Assembly: GCA_013215025.1 (NCBI GenBank)
Contig: JABSRR010000074.1
Span: 1-5,661 of the forward strand
From: Pseudomonadales bacterium
GTDB taxonomy: Bacteria; Pseudomonadota; Gammaproteobacteria; Pseudomonadales; DT-91
Direction: 5' to 3'
DNA: 5,661 nucleotides
In this document: in pieces, positions 1 to 5,661 of the stretch
How positions within the stretch are numbered: position 1 is the stretch's first letter
How the letters are laid out: each line of letters opens with the position of its first letter
Notes under the pieces: generated by a model
Told to the model about the DNA's origin: nothing
What the model saw: only the letters and a program-made list of their open reading frames with translations
The model's database searches: none
Made by a program: the position numbers and the translations under genes

Positions 1-151
1 GATAAAATGAAGAGACACCTTTAAACGAATTGAGTAGGCAAAGTGGGGAAATTATTAATAAGAGATTATAACCTGATTGGAACCGTTAAGGGCCTTTTTT
101 ATGCGAAATTAAATCACTCAAACTATTCTCAACTAAATTGCAGATGTAGTG
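1..151. other. Left-edge region without a supported gene
   Basis: No gene can be supported here. One plus-strand frame is open from base 1 only to a TAA at 22-24, which is too short to tell whether it is the tail of an upstream gene. A minus-strand frame stays open from about 58 to the left edge, but no start codon with a ribosome-binding site was seen. A run of six T at 95-100 follows AAGGGCC, but no GC-rich stem precedes it, so I do not call a terminator. The 3' end of the minus-strand zinc-ribbon gene lies just to the right, and no terminator for it was recognised. Confidence 0.5.
65..70 (-). promoter_or_regulatory. Possible -10 box reading out of the left edge
   Basis: Read on the minus strand this is a perfect TATAAT, in an AT-rich stretch. 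The hexamers 16 to 18 bases upstream (GCCCTT and neighbours) match the -35 consensus poorly, and no extended -10 TG is present. It could drive a minus-strand gene lying outside the window. A lone hexamer is weak evidence. Confidence 0.2.
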
Positions 152-406
152 CTAGAAGCTAGTGGGCATTGGAGCATTGGTTGTCTTGTCCGCCTGTACC
201 GCTTTCCAATCAGGGCTCTCCTGTTCAGCAAAATATTCAACATGAGGATAGCTTTTAGCCAATAGTTGCTTGTGCGAACAAATCATACATTGGTGCTCAA
301 TCCCACCTTGCATCACCTTGCCTGTGGCCTGCATCATGCCGCGAAGGCACTGATCACAAACATAATTGAACTCATACGGTTGCACCTTTCGAAAAATTTC
401 AGCCAT
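152..406 (-). CDS. Small four-cysteine zinc-ribbon-like protein, function unknown
   Basis: This 84-residue protein has no signal peptide or membrane segment, so it is probably cytoplasmic. Two CxxC knuckles, C17-x2-C20 and C40-x2-C43, lie about 20 residues apart, the spacing of a zinc ribbon that binds one structural Zn(II). The segment before the first knuckle (YEFNYVCDQC) and the one after the second (SHKQLLAKSYPHVEYF) resemble small uncharacterised proteobacterial zinc-ribbon proteins. The last 20 or so residues look unstructured. The ATG is preceded by GAGGTG about eight bases upstream, a good Shine-Dalgarno site, which favours this frame over the overlapping plus-strand frame at 266-472, which has no such support. 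It is divergent from the purine permease. I do not recognise a specific family; nucleic-acid or protein binding is only an inference from the fold. Confidence 0.72.
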   Translation of the reverse strand: MAEIFRKVQPYEFNYVCDQCLRGMMQATGKVMQGGIEHQCMICSHKQLLAKSYPHVEYFAEQESPDWKAVQADKTTNAPMPTSF

Positions 407-500
407 GATGAAACACCTCGTGAACAGTTTATGTATTTAGCTTATGAAGAGAACTACACTTGTGCAAGCTGAGTCATGCGATAATCGGTTGCTGAAAATC

Positions 501-529
501 TAGACAATTGACCGATCTGTCACTATCAT
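501..529 (+). promoter_or_regulatory. Predicted sigma-70 promoter of the purine permease
   Basis: TAGACA (501-506) and TATCAT (524-529) each differ from the -35 and -10 consensus by one base and are separated by an ideal 17 bases. The expected transcription start is near 536, leaving a leader of about 38 nt before the permease ATG. The spacer is almost filled by the near-palindrome TGACCGATCTGTCA (509-522), which could be a repressor site. Confidence 0.6.
509..522. promoter_or_regulatory. Operator-like near-palindrome in the promoter spacer
   Basis: TGACCGATCTGTCA has twofold symmetry in 12 of 14 positions, with TGAC/GTCA arms around a GATC centre. Only the fifth and tenth bases break it. 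Lying wholly between the predicted -35 and -10, a bound regulator would block RNA polymerase. No regulator is encoded in the window, and the motif is not one I can assign to a named family. Confidence 0.35.
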
Positions 530-560
530 ACCGCCGAAATTTTGACCTAATAGACAATAT

Positions 561-573
561 TTAAAGGCCAGAC
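561..573 (+). promoter_or_regulatory. Ribosome-binding site of the permease
   Basis: AAAGG (563-567) ends six bases before the ATG at 574. This is normal spacing and fixes the start at the residue where AzgA-like proteins usually begin. Confidence 0.55.
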
Positions 574-1869
574 ATGCTTGAGAAACTGTTTAAATTATCA
601 CAGCACCAAACCAGCGTTAAAACCGAGGTACTAGCTGGCTTAACGACCTTTTTAACCATGGCCTATATTCTGTTTGCTAACCCCAGCATCATGGCAGCAT
701 CAGGTATGCCGAAAGAGGCGGTATTTACCGCAACAGCCGTAGCGGCGGCCATGGGCTGTATCTTAATGGGCCTGTGGGCTAACTTTCCCGCCGGCCTAGC
801 TCCAGGCATGGGTCTGAATGCCTTTTTTGCTTTTGCTGTAGTTGGTGGCATGGGTTACAGCTGGGAGCAGGCTTTAGCTGCAGTGTTGGTCTCTGGGGTA
901 ATTTTCTTTCTATTATCAGTATTTAAAATTCGCGAGTGGATTTTACAAGCGATACCTGCCAGCTTACGACACGGTATCACGGTTGGCATAGGCCTCTTTT
1001 TATCGATTATCGCCTTGAAAAATGCAGGCATCATCGCCGACCACCCAGCTACGCTACTTACCCTCGGTGACTTAACACAGGCTCCCGCCGTGCTCGCTGC
1101 ACTGGGCTTATTATTGATTATTGCGCTAGATCATAAGCAAGTGCCGGGCGCTATGATTATTGGTGTATTACTCATATCGATTATCGCCGCGCTGCTAGGG
1201 CTCACTGAGTTTAACGGCTTACTGGCCACTCCGCCCTCGCTAGCGCCCGTGCTAATGGCCATGGACTTCAGCCGCATCACTGAAATCTCAATGATTTCGG
1301 TGATTCTAGCCTTTGTATTTGTCGACCTGTTTGATACCTCAGGCACCTTAATGGCGACCGCCTCTCAGGCGGGACTCACCGATGAAAACGGCCAGTTTCC
1401 GCAAATGAATAAGGCCATGGTTGCAGACTCAGTCGCCACTACCGCGGGTGCCGCGCTCGGCGTATCGTCGGTTACCACCTATGTTGAATCAGGCGCAGGC
1501 ATTGCTGCTGGAGGCAAAACTGGGCTTACGGCAGTCACCGTCGGCCTTTTATTTTTAGTGGCGCTGTTCTTCTCGCCCTTATTAGACTTTATCCCCGCCT
1601 ACGCCACCGCACCGGCATTACTGTATGTTGGTCTGCTCATGACCAGAGACATGCAAAAGATACACTGGCAAAACCTGACCGATGCAGCCCCTGCTTGGAT
1701 TTGTGCGGTGATGATGCCGATGGGTTTCTCAGTGTCGCACGGTATTGGCCTAGGCTTTACCGCACATGCCATCTTAATGTTGCTGAGCGGCCGCTTCAGC
1801 GATATTAAACCCGCTGTGGTGGTGGTTGCCTGCTTATACTGCCTAGGCCTTGCCTTTAAGGTGATATAA
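574..1869 (+). CDS. NCS2 family (AzgA-like) purine/hypoxanthine/guanine/adenine permease
   Basis: This is a 431-residue inner-membrane transporter for purine bases, probably proton-driven. It is hydrophobic throughout, as expected for the 14-helix (7+7) NCS2 fold, and its length is normal for the AzgA-like branch (E. coli AdeP/AdeQ, GhxP/GhxQ; Bacillus PbuG). Visible family signatures are the N-terminal EVLAGLTTFLTMAYILFANP (about 18-37), FPAGLAPGMGLNAFFAF (71-87), VDLFDTSGTLMA in helix 8 (250-261) with acidic D251/D254, and GVSSVTTYVESGAG (296-309) in helix 10 with E305, where NCS2 carriers bind the nucleobase. AAGGKTGLTAV (311-321) follows. The AzgA-type signatures exclude the UraA/xanthine branch, but adenine cannot be told from guanine or hypoxanthine. 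The ATG has AAAGG six bases upstream. The methyltransferase starts 47 bp downstream on the same strand, so co-transcription is possible. No frameshift or missing segment was seen. Confidence 0.93.
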   Translation: MLEKLFKLSQHQTSVKTEVLAGLTTFLTMAYILFANPSIMAASGMPKEAVFTATAVAAAMGCILMGLWANFPAGLAPGMGLNAFFAFAVVGGMGYSWEQALAAVLVSGVIFFLLSVFKIREWILQAIPASLRHGITVGIGLFLSIIALKNAGIIADHPATLLTLGDLTQAPAVLAALGLLLIIALDHKQVPGAMIIGVLLISIIAALLGLTEFNGLLATPPSLAPVLMAMDFSRITEISMISVILAFVFVDLFDTSGTLMATASQAGLTDENGQFPQMNKAMVADSVATTAGAALGVSSVTTYVESGAGIAAGGKTGLTAVTVGLLFLVALFFSPLLDFIPAYATAPALLYVGLLMTRDMQKIHWQNLTDAAPAWICAVMMPMGFSVSHGIGLGFTAHAILMLLSGRFSDIKPAVVVVACLYCLGLAFKVI

Positions 1870-1904
1870 ATCGCGAGCGCATGTCTTTTCGCGCGCCAGT
1901 GCAT

Positions 1905-1918
1905 TAAAATTGCGCAAT
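1905..1918 (+). promoter_or_regulatory. Possible -10 box and palindrome at the methyltransferase start
   Basis: TAAAAT (1905-1910) matches the -10 consensus in five of six bases and lies six bases before the ATG at 1917, so initiation seven bases after the box would fall on the A of the start codon. No good -35 is visible 16 to 18 bases upstream. ATTGCGCAAT (1909-1918) is a perfect 10-bp palindrome overlapping the start codon. Both could be chance in this short gap. Confidence 0.25.
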
Positions 1919-3035
1919 GCCTGAAACATTTTTTATTCAATCACTGGATGCGCTGGCTCAGGGGGTCAGTAAATCGGCTCAGCAGCGAGAAATTACTTTT
2001 ATTGCCAAAACGCTACCCGGCGAAACCGTGCGCGCCGAGGTGCTTGTCAAACGCAAGCAAGTGAGTGAAGCCAAAGTCATTGCGATCGACATTCCATCAG
2101 ATCAACGCGTTGATCCGGCCTGCCCACATTATCAGTCATGCCCATCTTGTCATTTATTACACACCAGCTATACGCATGAACTGGAATTGAAGCAGCAAGC
2201 ACTGCAACAACAGCTAGAGTTTTTAGCCCAGCATAGTTATCAAAGCTTGCCCGAGATCGACGTCATCGCATCTCCCGAGCGTCATCAATACCGTAACCGC
2301 GTGCAGCTGCACTATCGTCATCGCTATATTGGATTTATTGATCGTCACCAAAATCGGGTAATTGAAGTACCGCAGTGTAAAATTCTACGCCCAGAACTTC
2401 AGCAAGCATTTGATCGCTTATACCAGGAAAAGAGCTGGCTAGAGCAGGATTCAGACAGTGGTCACGTAGAGCTTTATTGGCAAGATGATGCGGTGCAAAT
2501 TGAATGGAATCAAGCCTACGCAGCGGGCGGCTTCTCGCAAGTAAACCAAGCAGTTAACCAGCATTTAGTTGCCTCTACATTTACTATCTTGCAGCAACTA
2601 GGCTGCGAATCACTGCTGGATTTATTTTCTGGGCAAGGCAATTTATCGCAGCAATATGTCGATCATCACCCCTGCCAGCGCATCATGGTTGACATATGCG
2701 CATCGCAGCAAGCCGATTATTGCCAGCTTAATTTATTTGATGATGATGCGTTTGAACGTTTTAGCCGTCGAGTTGGCAAAATAGCGATCGACACCTTATT
2801 GATTGACCCACCGCGTGCTGGCTTTAAGCAACTTGCGTTCTGGTTAAAGCGACTTAAACCCAAACATCTGATATACATCAGTTGCAACCCGCAAAGCTTG
2901 GCACGTGATTTAAAAAATTTAACGGCTAATGGCACAAAATTTAAGGTCGAAACGATTCAACTATTTGATATGTTCCCCGGCACCTATCATTTTGAGACAC
3001 TGGTACAGCTAAGCTTCAAACGGCATGCCAAGTAA
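1917..3035 (+). CDS. TrmA/RlmD-type 23S rRNA (uracil-5-)-methyltransferase family protein
   Basis: This 372-residue protein is predicted to transfer methyl from S-adenosylmethionine to C5 of a uridine in RNA, most likely rRNA. Residues 4-58 form a TRAM RNA-binding domain. C69-x5-C75-x2-C78 with C154 match the 4Fe-4S ligands of E. coli RlmD (C74, C80, C83, C162). Catalytic-domain motifs are FSQVN (206-210), LDLFSGQGNLSQ (234-245, SAM site), DPPRAG (297-302), ISCNPQSLARD (321-331) with nucleophile C323, and MFPGTYHFET (352-361) with general base E360. The TRAM domain and cluster spacing point to RlmD rather than RlmC, but the catalytic domain is about 60 residues shorter than RlmD, so the target (U1939, U747 or another site) is open and I give no gene symbol. 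An in-frame TAA at 1905-1907 and the TRAM match force ATG 1917, although no Shine-Dalgarno site precedes it. It follows the permease by 47 bp and converges on the protease gene. Confidence 0.88.
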   Translation: MPETFFIQSLDALAQGVSKSAQQREITFIAKTLPGETVRAEVLVKRKQVSEAKVIAIDIPSDQRVDPACPHYQSCPSCHLLHTSYTHELELKQQALQQQLEFLAQHSYQSLPEIDVIASPERHQYRNRVQLHYRHRYIGFIDRHQNRVIEVPQCKILRPELQQAFDRLYQEKSWLEQDSDSGHVELYWQDDAVQIEWNQAYAAGGFSQVNQAVNQHLVASTFTILQQLGCESLLDLFSGQGNLSQQYVDHHPCQRIMVDICASQQADYCQLNLFDDDAFERFSRRVGKIAIDTLLIDPPRAGFKQLAFWLKRLKPKHLIYISCNPQSLARDLKNLTANGTKFKVETIQLFDMFPGTYHFETLVQLSFKRHAK

Positions 3036-3056
3036 TTTAAATATAAAACTTTAAAT
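3035..3056. repeat. AT-only inverted repeat between convergent genes
   Basis: ATTTAAA (3035-3041) and TTTAAAT (3050-3056) can pair as a 7-bp stem with an 8-base loop, and the same words are also direct repeats because TTTAAA is itself palindromic. This is the only visible structure in the 32-bp gap between the methyltransferase and protease stop codons. There is no GC-rich stem followed by a T tract, so a standard intrinsic terminator is not supported. Confidence 0.3.
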
Positions 3057-3067
3057 AATGGTTAGAT

Positions 3068-4162
3068 TTACATCTCAGCTAATTGAAGTAGACGCTGGAT
3101 AGTCACGATACCAACCGTTCTGCCTTGATGCACCACCGCGATTAACTTATAAGGCTGCTGTTTGAGCTCCTTAATAACTTGGTTAATTGGGCTTTGAGCA
3201 TCAACGGTTTTAATCTTGTCCAGAGTCATAGCAGTTTGCTCAAGCGCCTGATGCAGCGTTAACGAAGAATATTGCGATGGCGCGAACTGATCAATTAAAG
3301 CTTCAAACTGCGCCTTATTAATAAAGCATTCTAGTTTGGCCTCATCGCCAATCGGGTAGATTGCCTGATCAGCAAAATTATCAATTTGCACCGCCACTTG
3401 GCTCAACATAGATTGCCACGACAAACGGGTAAACTGCGCATTGGCCACATGAATAATCGGTAAATTTTTTACTTGATGTTTAAACTGCACTAAACGGTTT
3501 TCACCCGCAGCCCCCATAAAAATAAACACGCCGATTAAGCCAAGCATAAAATTATTGCTGACCAGACCATAGGCAATAAAGGCAACAGCAAAAAATTTAC
3601 CGACCCTGCTGGCCCATAACGTTGCTTTAGCATGCTCCAGTTTTAATGCGAGTAAACCGCGTAATACCCGCCCCCCATCCATTGGGAAAGCAGGCACAAG
3701 GTTAAACGCCGCAAGGAATATATTCACGAACAATAGCTCGTATAAAAAAGGCCACTGGCCGTTAAGCAGCTGCGCGTTATCAAAACCCATTGGGTTTAAC
3801 TTAAGATAGGCTGCAATAACTAAGGCAATCACCACATTCACCAGCGGACCTGCGATAGCAATAGCAATCTCTTGTCGCGGCTGCTTTGGGATATCTTGCA
3901 TCGCTGCAACACCACCAATAGGTAATAAAGTAATATGCTCCGTCTTAATGCCGTAGCGTCTTGCCGTCAACGCATGGCCAAATTCATGCAACACAACACA
4001 GCCAAACAAGGCAACTATAAACGTGACATTATCGGCGGCAGCCATCAGACTGCCTGAGACTGCGTAGCCGCGCCAGGCAAACCATGCCAATAATAAGAAA
4101 AAGGTGTAATGAATATAGATATCTATATCTACAATGCGGGCCAGTTTTACAGTCCAGTTCAT
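3068..4162 (-). CDS. Site-2 protease (peptidase M50) family protein with C-terminal CBS-like domains
   Basis: This 364-residue inner-membrane zinc metalloprotease should cut membrane-spanning substrates within the bilayer; its substrate is unknown. The active-site motif HEFGH (59-63) supplies two zinc-ligand histidines and catalytic E60. NLVPAFPMDGGR (154-165) supplies the third ligand, D162. LLPIGGVA (79-86) and the GPLVN motif (105-109) are also typical. Hydrophobic segments at about 16-30, 46-64, 99-120, 140-160 and two within 190-220 suggest six helices. Residues from about 225 are soluble: a weak CBS-like region (about 248-305, with IYPIGDEAKLECFINKAQF) and a clearer one at the C terminus (about 309-364, ending GIVTIQRLL). 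CBS pairs often sense adenine nucleotides. This is the SpoIVFB/Rip1-like M50 layout with CBS, not the PDZ-containing RseP layout. ATG 4162 gives the normal N terminus, but only weak purine-rich bases precede it. It is divergent from rapA and convergent with the methyltransferase; no anti-sigma partner is adjacent. Confidence 0.9.
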   Translation of the reverse strand: MNWTVKLARIVDIDIYIHYTFFLLLAWFAWRGYAVSGSLMAAADNVTFIVALFGCVVLHEFGHALTARRYGIKTEHITLLPIGGVAAMQDIPKQPRQEIAIAIAGPLVNVVIALVIAAYLKLNPMGFDNAQLLNGQWPFLYELLFVNIFLAAFNLVPAFPMDGGRVLRGLLALKLEHAKATLWASRVGKFFAVAFIAYGLVSNNFMLGLIGVFIFMGAAGENRLVQFKHQVKNLPIIHVANAQFTRLSWQSMLSQVAVQIDNFADQAIYPIGDEAKLECFINKAQFEALIDQFAPSQYSSLTLHQALEQTAMTLDKIKTVDAQSPINQVIKELKQQPYKLIAVVHQGRTVGIVTIQRLLQLAEM

Positions 4163-4190
4163 AATATTTTCACTGATAGGTATAAACTTT

Positions 4191-4196
4191 ATTTTA
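4191..4196 (-). promoter_or_regulatory. Possible extended -10 of the protease gene
   Basis: On the minus strand TAAAAT is directly preceded by TGA, giving an extended -10 (TGn-TAAAAT). The -35 region is poor, as is usual for extended -10 promoters. Transcription would start near 4184, leaving a leader of about 22 nt. Confidence 0.35.
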
Positions 4197-4255
4197 TCAT
4201 CAATTGGTCGATAATTCTTATTGCGATAAAACTATTAGCGCTGAACATATCACTT

Positions 4256-4261
4256 TATAAT
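4256..4261 (+). promoter_or_regulatory. Probable -10 of rapA
   Basis: This is a perfect TATAAT lying 23 bases before the leader ATG (4284) and 39 before the TTG start. The expected transcription start is near 4268. The -35 is weak: TTAGCG (4235-4240), with a 15-base spacer, is the best partner seen. Confidence 0.45.
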
Positions 4262-4283
4262 GCGCGGCCAATGAGGTTAACCC

Positions 4284-4307
4284 ATGAGTGAGAATCGATT
4301 TGACTGA
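4284..4307 (+). other. Seven-codon leader ORF overlapping the rapA start
   Basis: ATG at 4284 has GAGGT (4273-4277) six bases upstream, the best ribosome-binding site in this region, yet its frame reads MSENRFD and stops at TGA 4305-4307. The stop lies three bases past the TTG start proposed for rapA, so terminating ribosomes could restart there. Alternatively, this ATG is the true rapA start and one base is extra in the TTT run at 4299-4301: removing it gives MSENRLTEFAIGQR in the rapA frame. Confidence 0.35.
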
Positions 4308-5661
4308 ATTTGCTATTGGCCAACGCTACATCAGTAGCTTGGAGGCCGGCTTAGGCCTGGGCATGGTATGTGGTTATGAAGGCAGACGTGTCAGCATTTA
4401 TTTTCCCGCCACCGATGAAGAACGCCATTACGCAATCGATCAAGCCGCGCTTACACGCATTGTTTATACTGCAGGCGATCACATTGAAGACCTGAATGGC
4501 AACTCTCTGCTTATTACAAACCTAACCATTAATGATGGCTTATATTTGTATGAAGTGGAGAATCAGGCACTTGAAAAGTCAGTCATCGCCGAGACCGAGC
4601 TAAGCCATAATATTCAGTTCAGCCAGCCTAGCCAGCGATTATTAAATGGTCTCAGTGATGCACCTAAAGCTTTTCAATTAAGGCAAATTGCACAACAGCT
4701 ATTTAAGCAATGGCAAAGCTCCGAGGCGCAGGGCTTATTAGGCCCACGAGTACAGTTGCTAGCGCATCAGCTGTATATTGCCGACCGTGTCGCACATCGT
4801 GCCTCCCCACGTGTTTTGCTCGCCGATGAAGTAGGGCTCGGCAAAACTATTGAAGCCGGGCTGATTATTCACCAACAACTCACGCTCGGCTTTGCTCAAC
4901 GCATCTTAATTTTAGTGCCCGACAGCCTTCTGCATCAATGGCTGGTCGAAATGTTGCGGCGCTTCAATTTACACTTCTCAGTTTTTGATCAAGAAATCTG
5001 CGAAGCAGCTGAAGCCAGCTTCGCCAACCCGTTTGAGTCGCAACAATTAGTGCTAGCGCCATTGTCTCTTGTCAGTCAGCAAGATAAACGAACTGAGCAG
5101 ATACTGGCATGCACATGGGACTTAGTAGTCATTGATGAAGCCCACCATTTGGCCTGGTCAGAGCAGTCACAATCAGCCGAATATTCACTGGTTGAATCCC
5201 TATCAGCGAAAACGAATGGTCTGTTATTACTGACCGCCACACCTGAACAGGCAGGCATCGCCAGTCATTTCGCACGGCTTAAGCTGCTTGATGCTAATCG
5301 TTATTTCGACTTGGATACGTTCATTGATGAAGAAACACATTACCAGCAGATCAATCAGTTATTAGACCAGATACTCGAGCATGACTTCTCAAGCATGCCA
5401 GAGGCATTGAAATCTGTATTAACCGAAGCCGAGCTGTCTTTAATAGACTCGCATATCGAGCTGCAACAAGACAAGCAAGCCAAACGGCTTTCAGTCAATG
5501 CGCTTCTTGATCGTCATGGCACTGGCCGCGTATTAATGCGTAACACCCGACATACCGTTACAGGTTTCCCAAATCGAATATTACAATCCTACCCCTTAGA
5601 ACTGCCCAGCAGCGAACTTATTGCTGGTGCAAGTTTGCAAGCCGTATGTCAAATTGAGAGC
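4300..5661 (+). CDS. rapA: RNA polymerase-associated ATPase RapA (HepA), N-terminal part, cut by the window edge
   Basis: RapA is a SWI2/SNF2 ATPase that binds RNA polymerase and helps recycle it after transcription. The frame stays open to the right edge, showing 454 codons of a protein that is about 968 residues in E. coli. Residues 1 to about 105 match the tandem Tudor-like N-terminal domains (GQRYISSLEAGLGLGMV near the start). The first RecA-like lobe follows, with Walker A DEVGLGKT (176-183, lysine 182), VPDSLLHQWLVEMLRRFN, DEAHH (279-283), TATPEQ (312-317) and FARLKLLD. The visible end (DRHGTGRVLMRNTRHTVTGFP) continues the E. coli match into the linker; the second helicase lobe lies outside the window. 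The start is uncertain. TTG 4300 gives MTEFAIGQR, close to E. coli MPFTLGQR, with weak GTGAGA upstream. GTG 4288 would add four residues, and an in-frame TGA at 4285-4287 rules out earlier starts. The gene is divergent from the protease. Confidence 0.93.
   Translation, partial: MTEFAIGQRYISSLEAGLGLGMVCGYEGRRVSIYFPATDEERHYAIDQAALTRIVYTAGDHIEDLNGNSLLITNLTINDGLYLYEVENQALEKSVIAETELSHNIQFSQPSQRLLNGLSDAPKAFQLRQIAQQLFKQWQSSEAQGLLGPRVQLLAHQLYIADRVAHRASPRVLLADEVGLGKTIEAGLIIHQQLTLGFAQRILILVPDSLLHQWLVEMLRRFNLHFSVFDQEICEAAEASFANPFESQQLVLAPLSLVSQQDKRTEQILACTWDLVVIDEAHHLAWSEQSQSAEYSLVESLSAKTNGLLLLTATPEQAGIASHFARLKLLDANRYFDLDTFIDEETHYQQINQLLDQILEHDFSSMPEALKSVLTEAELSLIDSHIELQQDKQAKRLSVNALLDRHGTGRVLMRNTRHTVTGFPNRILQSYPLELPSSELIAGASLQAVCQIES

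Larger units (their letters stand above)
407..573. other. Divergent intergenic region, zinc-ribbon gene / permease
   Basis: This 167-bp gap separates two divergent genes. Its right half contains the permease promoter, operator-like repeats and ribosome-binding site. The left half must contain the promoter of the minus-strand gene, but only weak candidates are visible there, such as TTGCAC with TAAGCT 17 bases on. No PurR-like box (ACGCAAACGTTTGCGT type) is visible. The permease leader, at about 38 bases, is too short for a purine riboswitch if the predicted start site is right. Confidence 0.5.
4163..4299. other. Divergent promoter region, protease / rapA
   Basis: This AT-rich gap of about 130 bp separates the protease and rapA starts and contains a candidate -10 for each direction. 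TTATC (4194-4198) and GATAA (4210-4214) form 5-bp inverted arms around CAATTG (4201-4206), overlapping the predicted protease -10. That may be an operator, but its inner part is poorly symmetric. Confidence 0.45.

Noticed and set aside
1..24. Tail of an upstream plus-strand gene ending at TAA 22-24
   Set aside because: Only seven codons are visible, so chance cannot be excluded.
81..100. Possible intrinsic terminator before the T run at 95-100
   Set aside because: AAGGGCCTT can form only a 4-bp arm with a one-base loop, so there is no credible stem.
266..472. Plus-strand 68-residue frame overlapping the zinc-ribbon gene
   Set aside because: It has no ribosome-binding site and no recognisable motif, and it lies opposite a minus-strand frame with two CxxC knuckles and a good Shine-Dalgarno site.
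536..573. Purine riboswitch before the permease
   Set aside because: The predicted leader is about 38 nt, too short for the aptamer, and no purine-aptamer helices or conserved loops were found in the wider gap.
1599..1940. Minus-strand 113-residue frame across the permease 3' end and methyltransferase start
   Set aside because: It is antisense to two well-supported genes, its composition is biased, and it has no family features.
4109..4291. Plus-strand 60-residue frame over the protease start and the rapA promoter region
   Set aside because: It is antisense to the conserved protease N terminus, continues through promoter-like AT-rich DNA and has no ribosome-binding site or motif.
5076..5258. 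Minus-strand 60-residue frame inside rapA
   Set aside because: It is a shadow of the DEAH-box region of rapA, which is unmistakable on the plus strand.

Overview
The window holds five genes. It most likely comes from a gammaproteobacterial chromosome. The best pointer is rapA (hepA), whose N-terminal half runs off the right edge; this RNA-polymerase-recycling SWI2/SNF2 ATPase is typical of Gammaproteobacteria. Moderate GC with AT-rich intergenic gaps fits an aquatic or marine lineage, but the genus is a guess I cannot support. No insertion sequence, CRISPR array, tRNA, rRNA or phage gene was seen.

Layout from left to right: 1-151 is non-coding, or holds only the edges of unseen genes. 152-406 (minus) is a small four-cysteine zinc-ribbon-like protein. 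A divergent intergenic region (407-573) carries a good sigma-70-like promoter for a 431-residue NCS2/AzgA-type purine permease (574-1869, plus). After a 47-bp gap comes a TrmA/RlmD-type 5-methyluridine RNA methyltransferase (1917-3035, plus). It converges, across a 32-bp AT-only gap, on a six-helix site-2 (M50) metalloprotease with C-terminal CBS-like domains (3068-4162, minus). The protease is divergent from rapA (from about 4300, plus, no stop before 5661) across about 130 bp of promoter DNA.

The genes do not form one evident pathway. Purine uptake, rRNA or tRNA uridine methylation and RNA polymerase recycling are all nucleic-acid or nucleotide housekeeping, and the M50 protease is a membrane-regulatory enzyme of unknown substrate. 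Only the permease and methyltransferase could share a transcript.

I found no clear undescribed multi-gene system. The points worth a second look are local: a 7-codon leader ORF with the best ribosome-binding site overlapping the rapA start (or a one-base indel there); a methyltransferase that lacks a Shine-Dalgarno site, has a possible leaderless promoter and has a shortened catalytic domain; and a near-palindrome placed between the -35 and -10 of the permease promoter.
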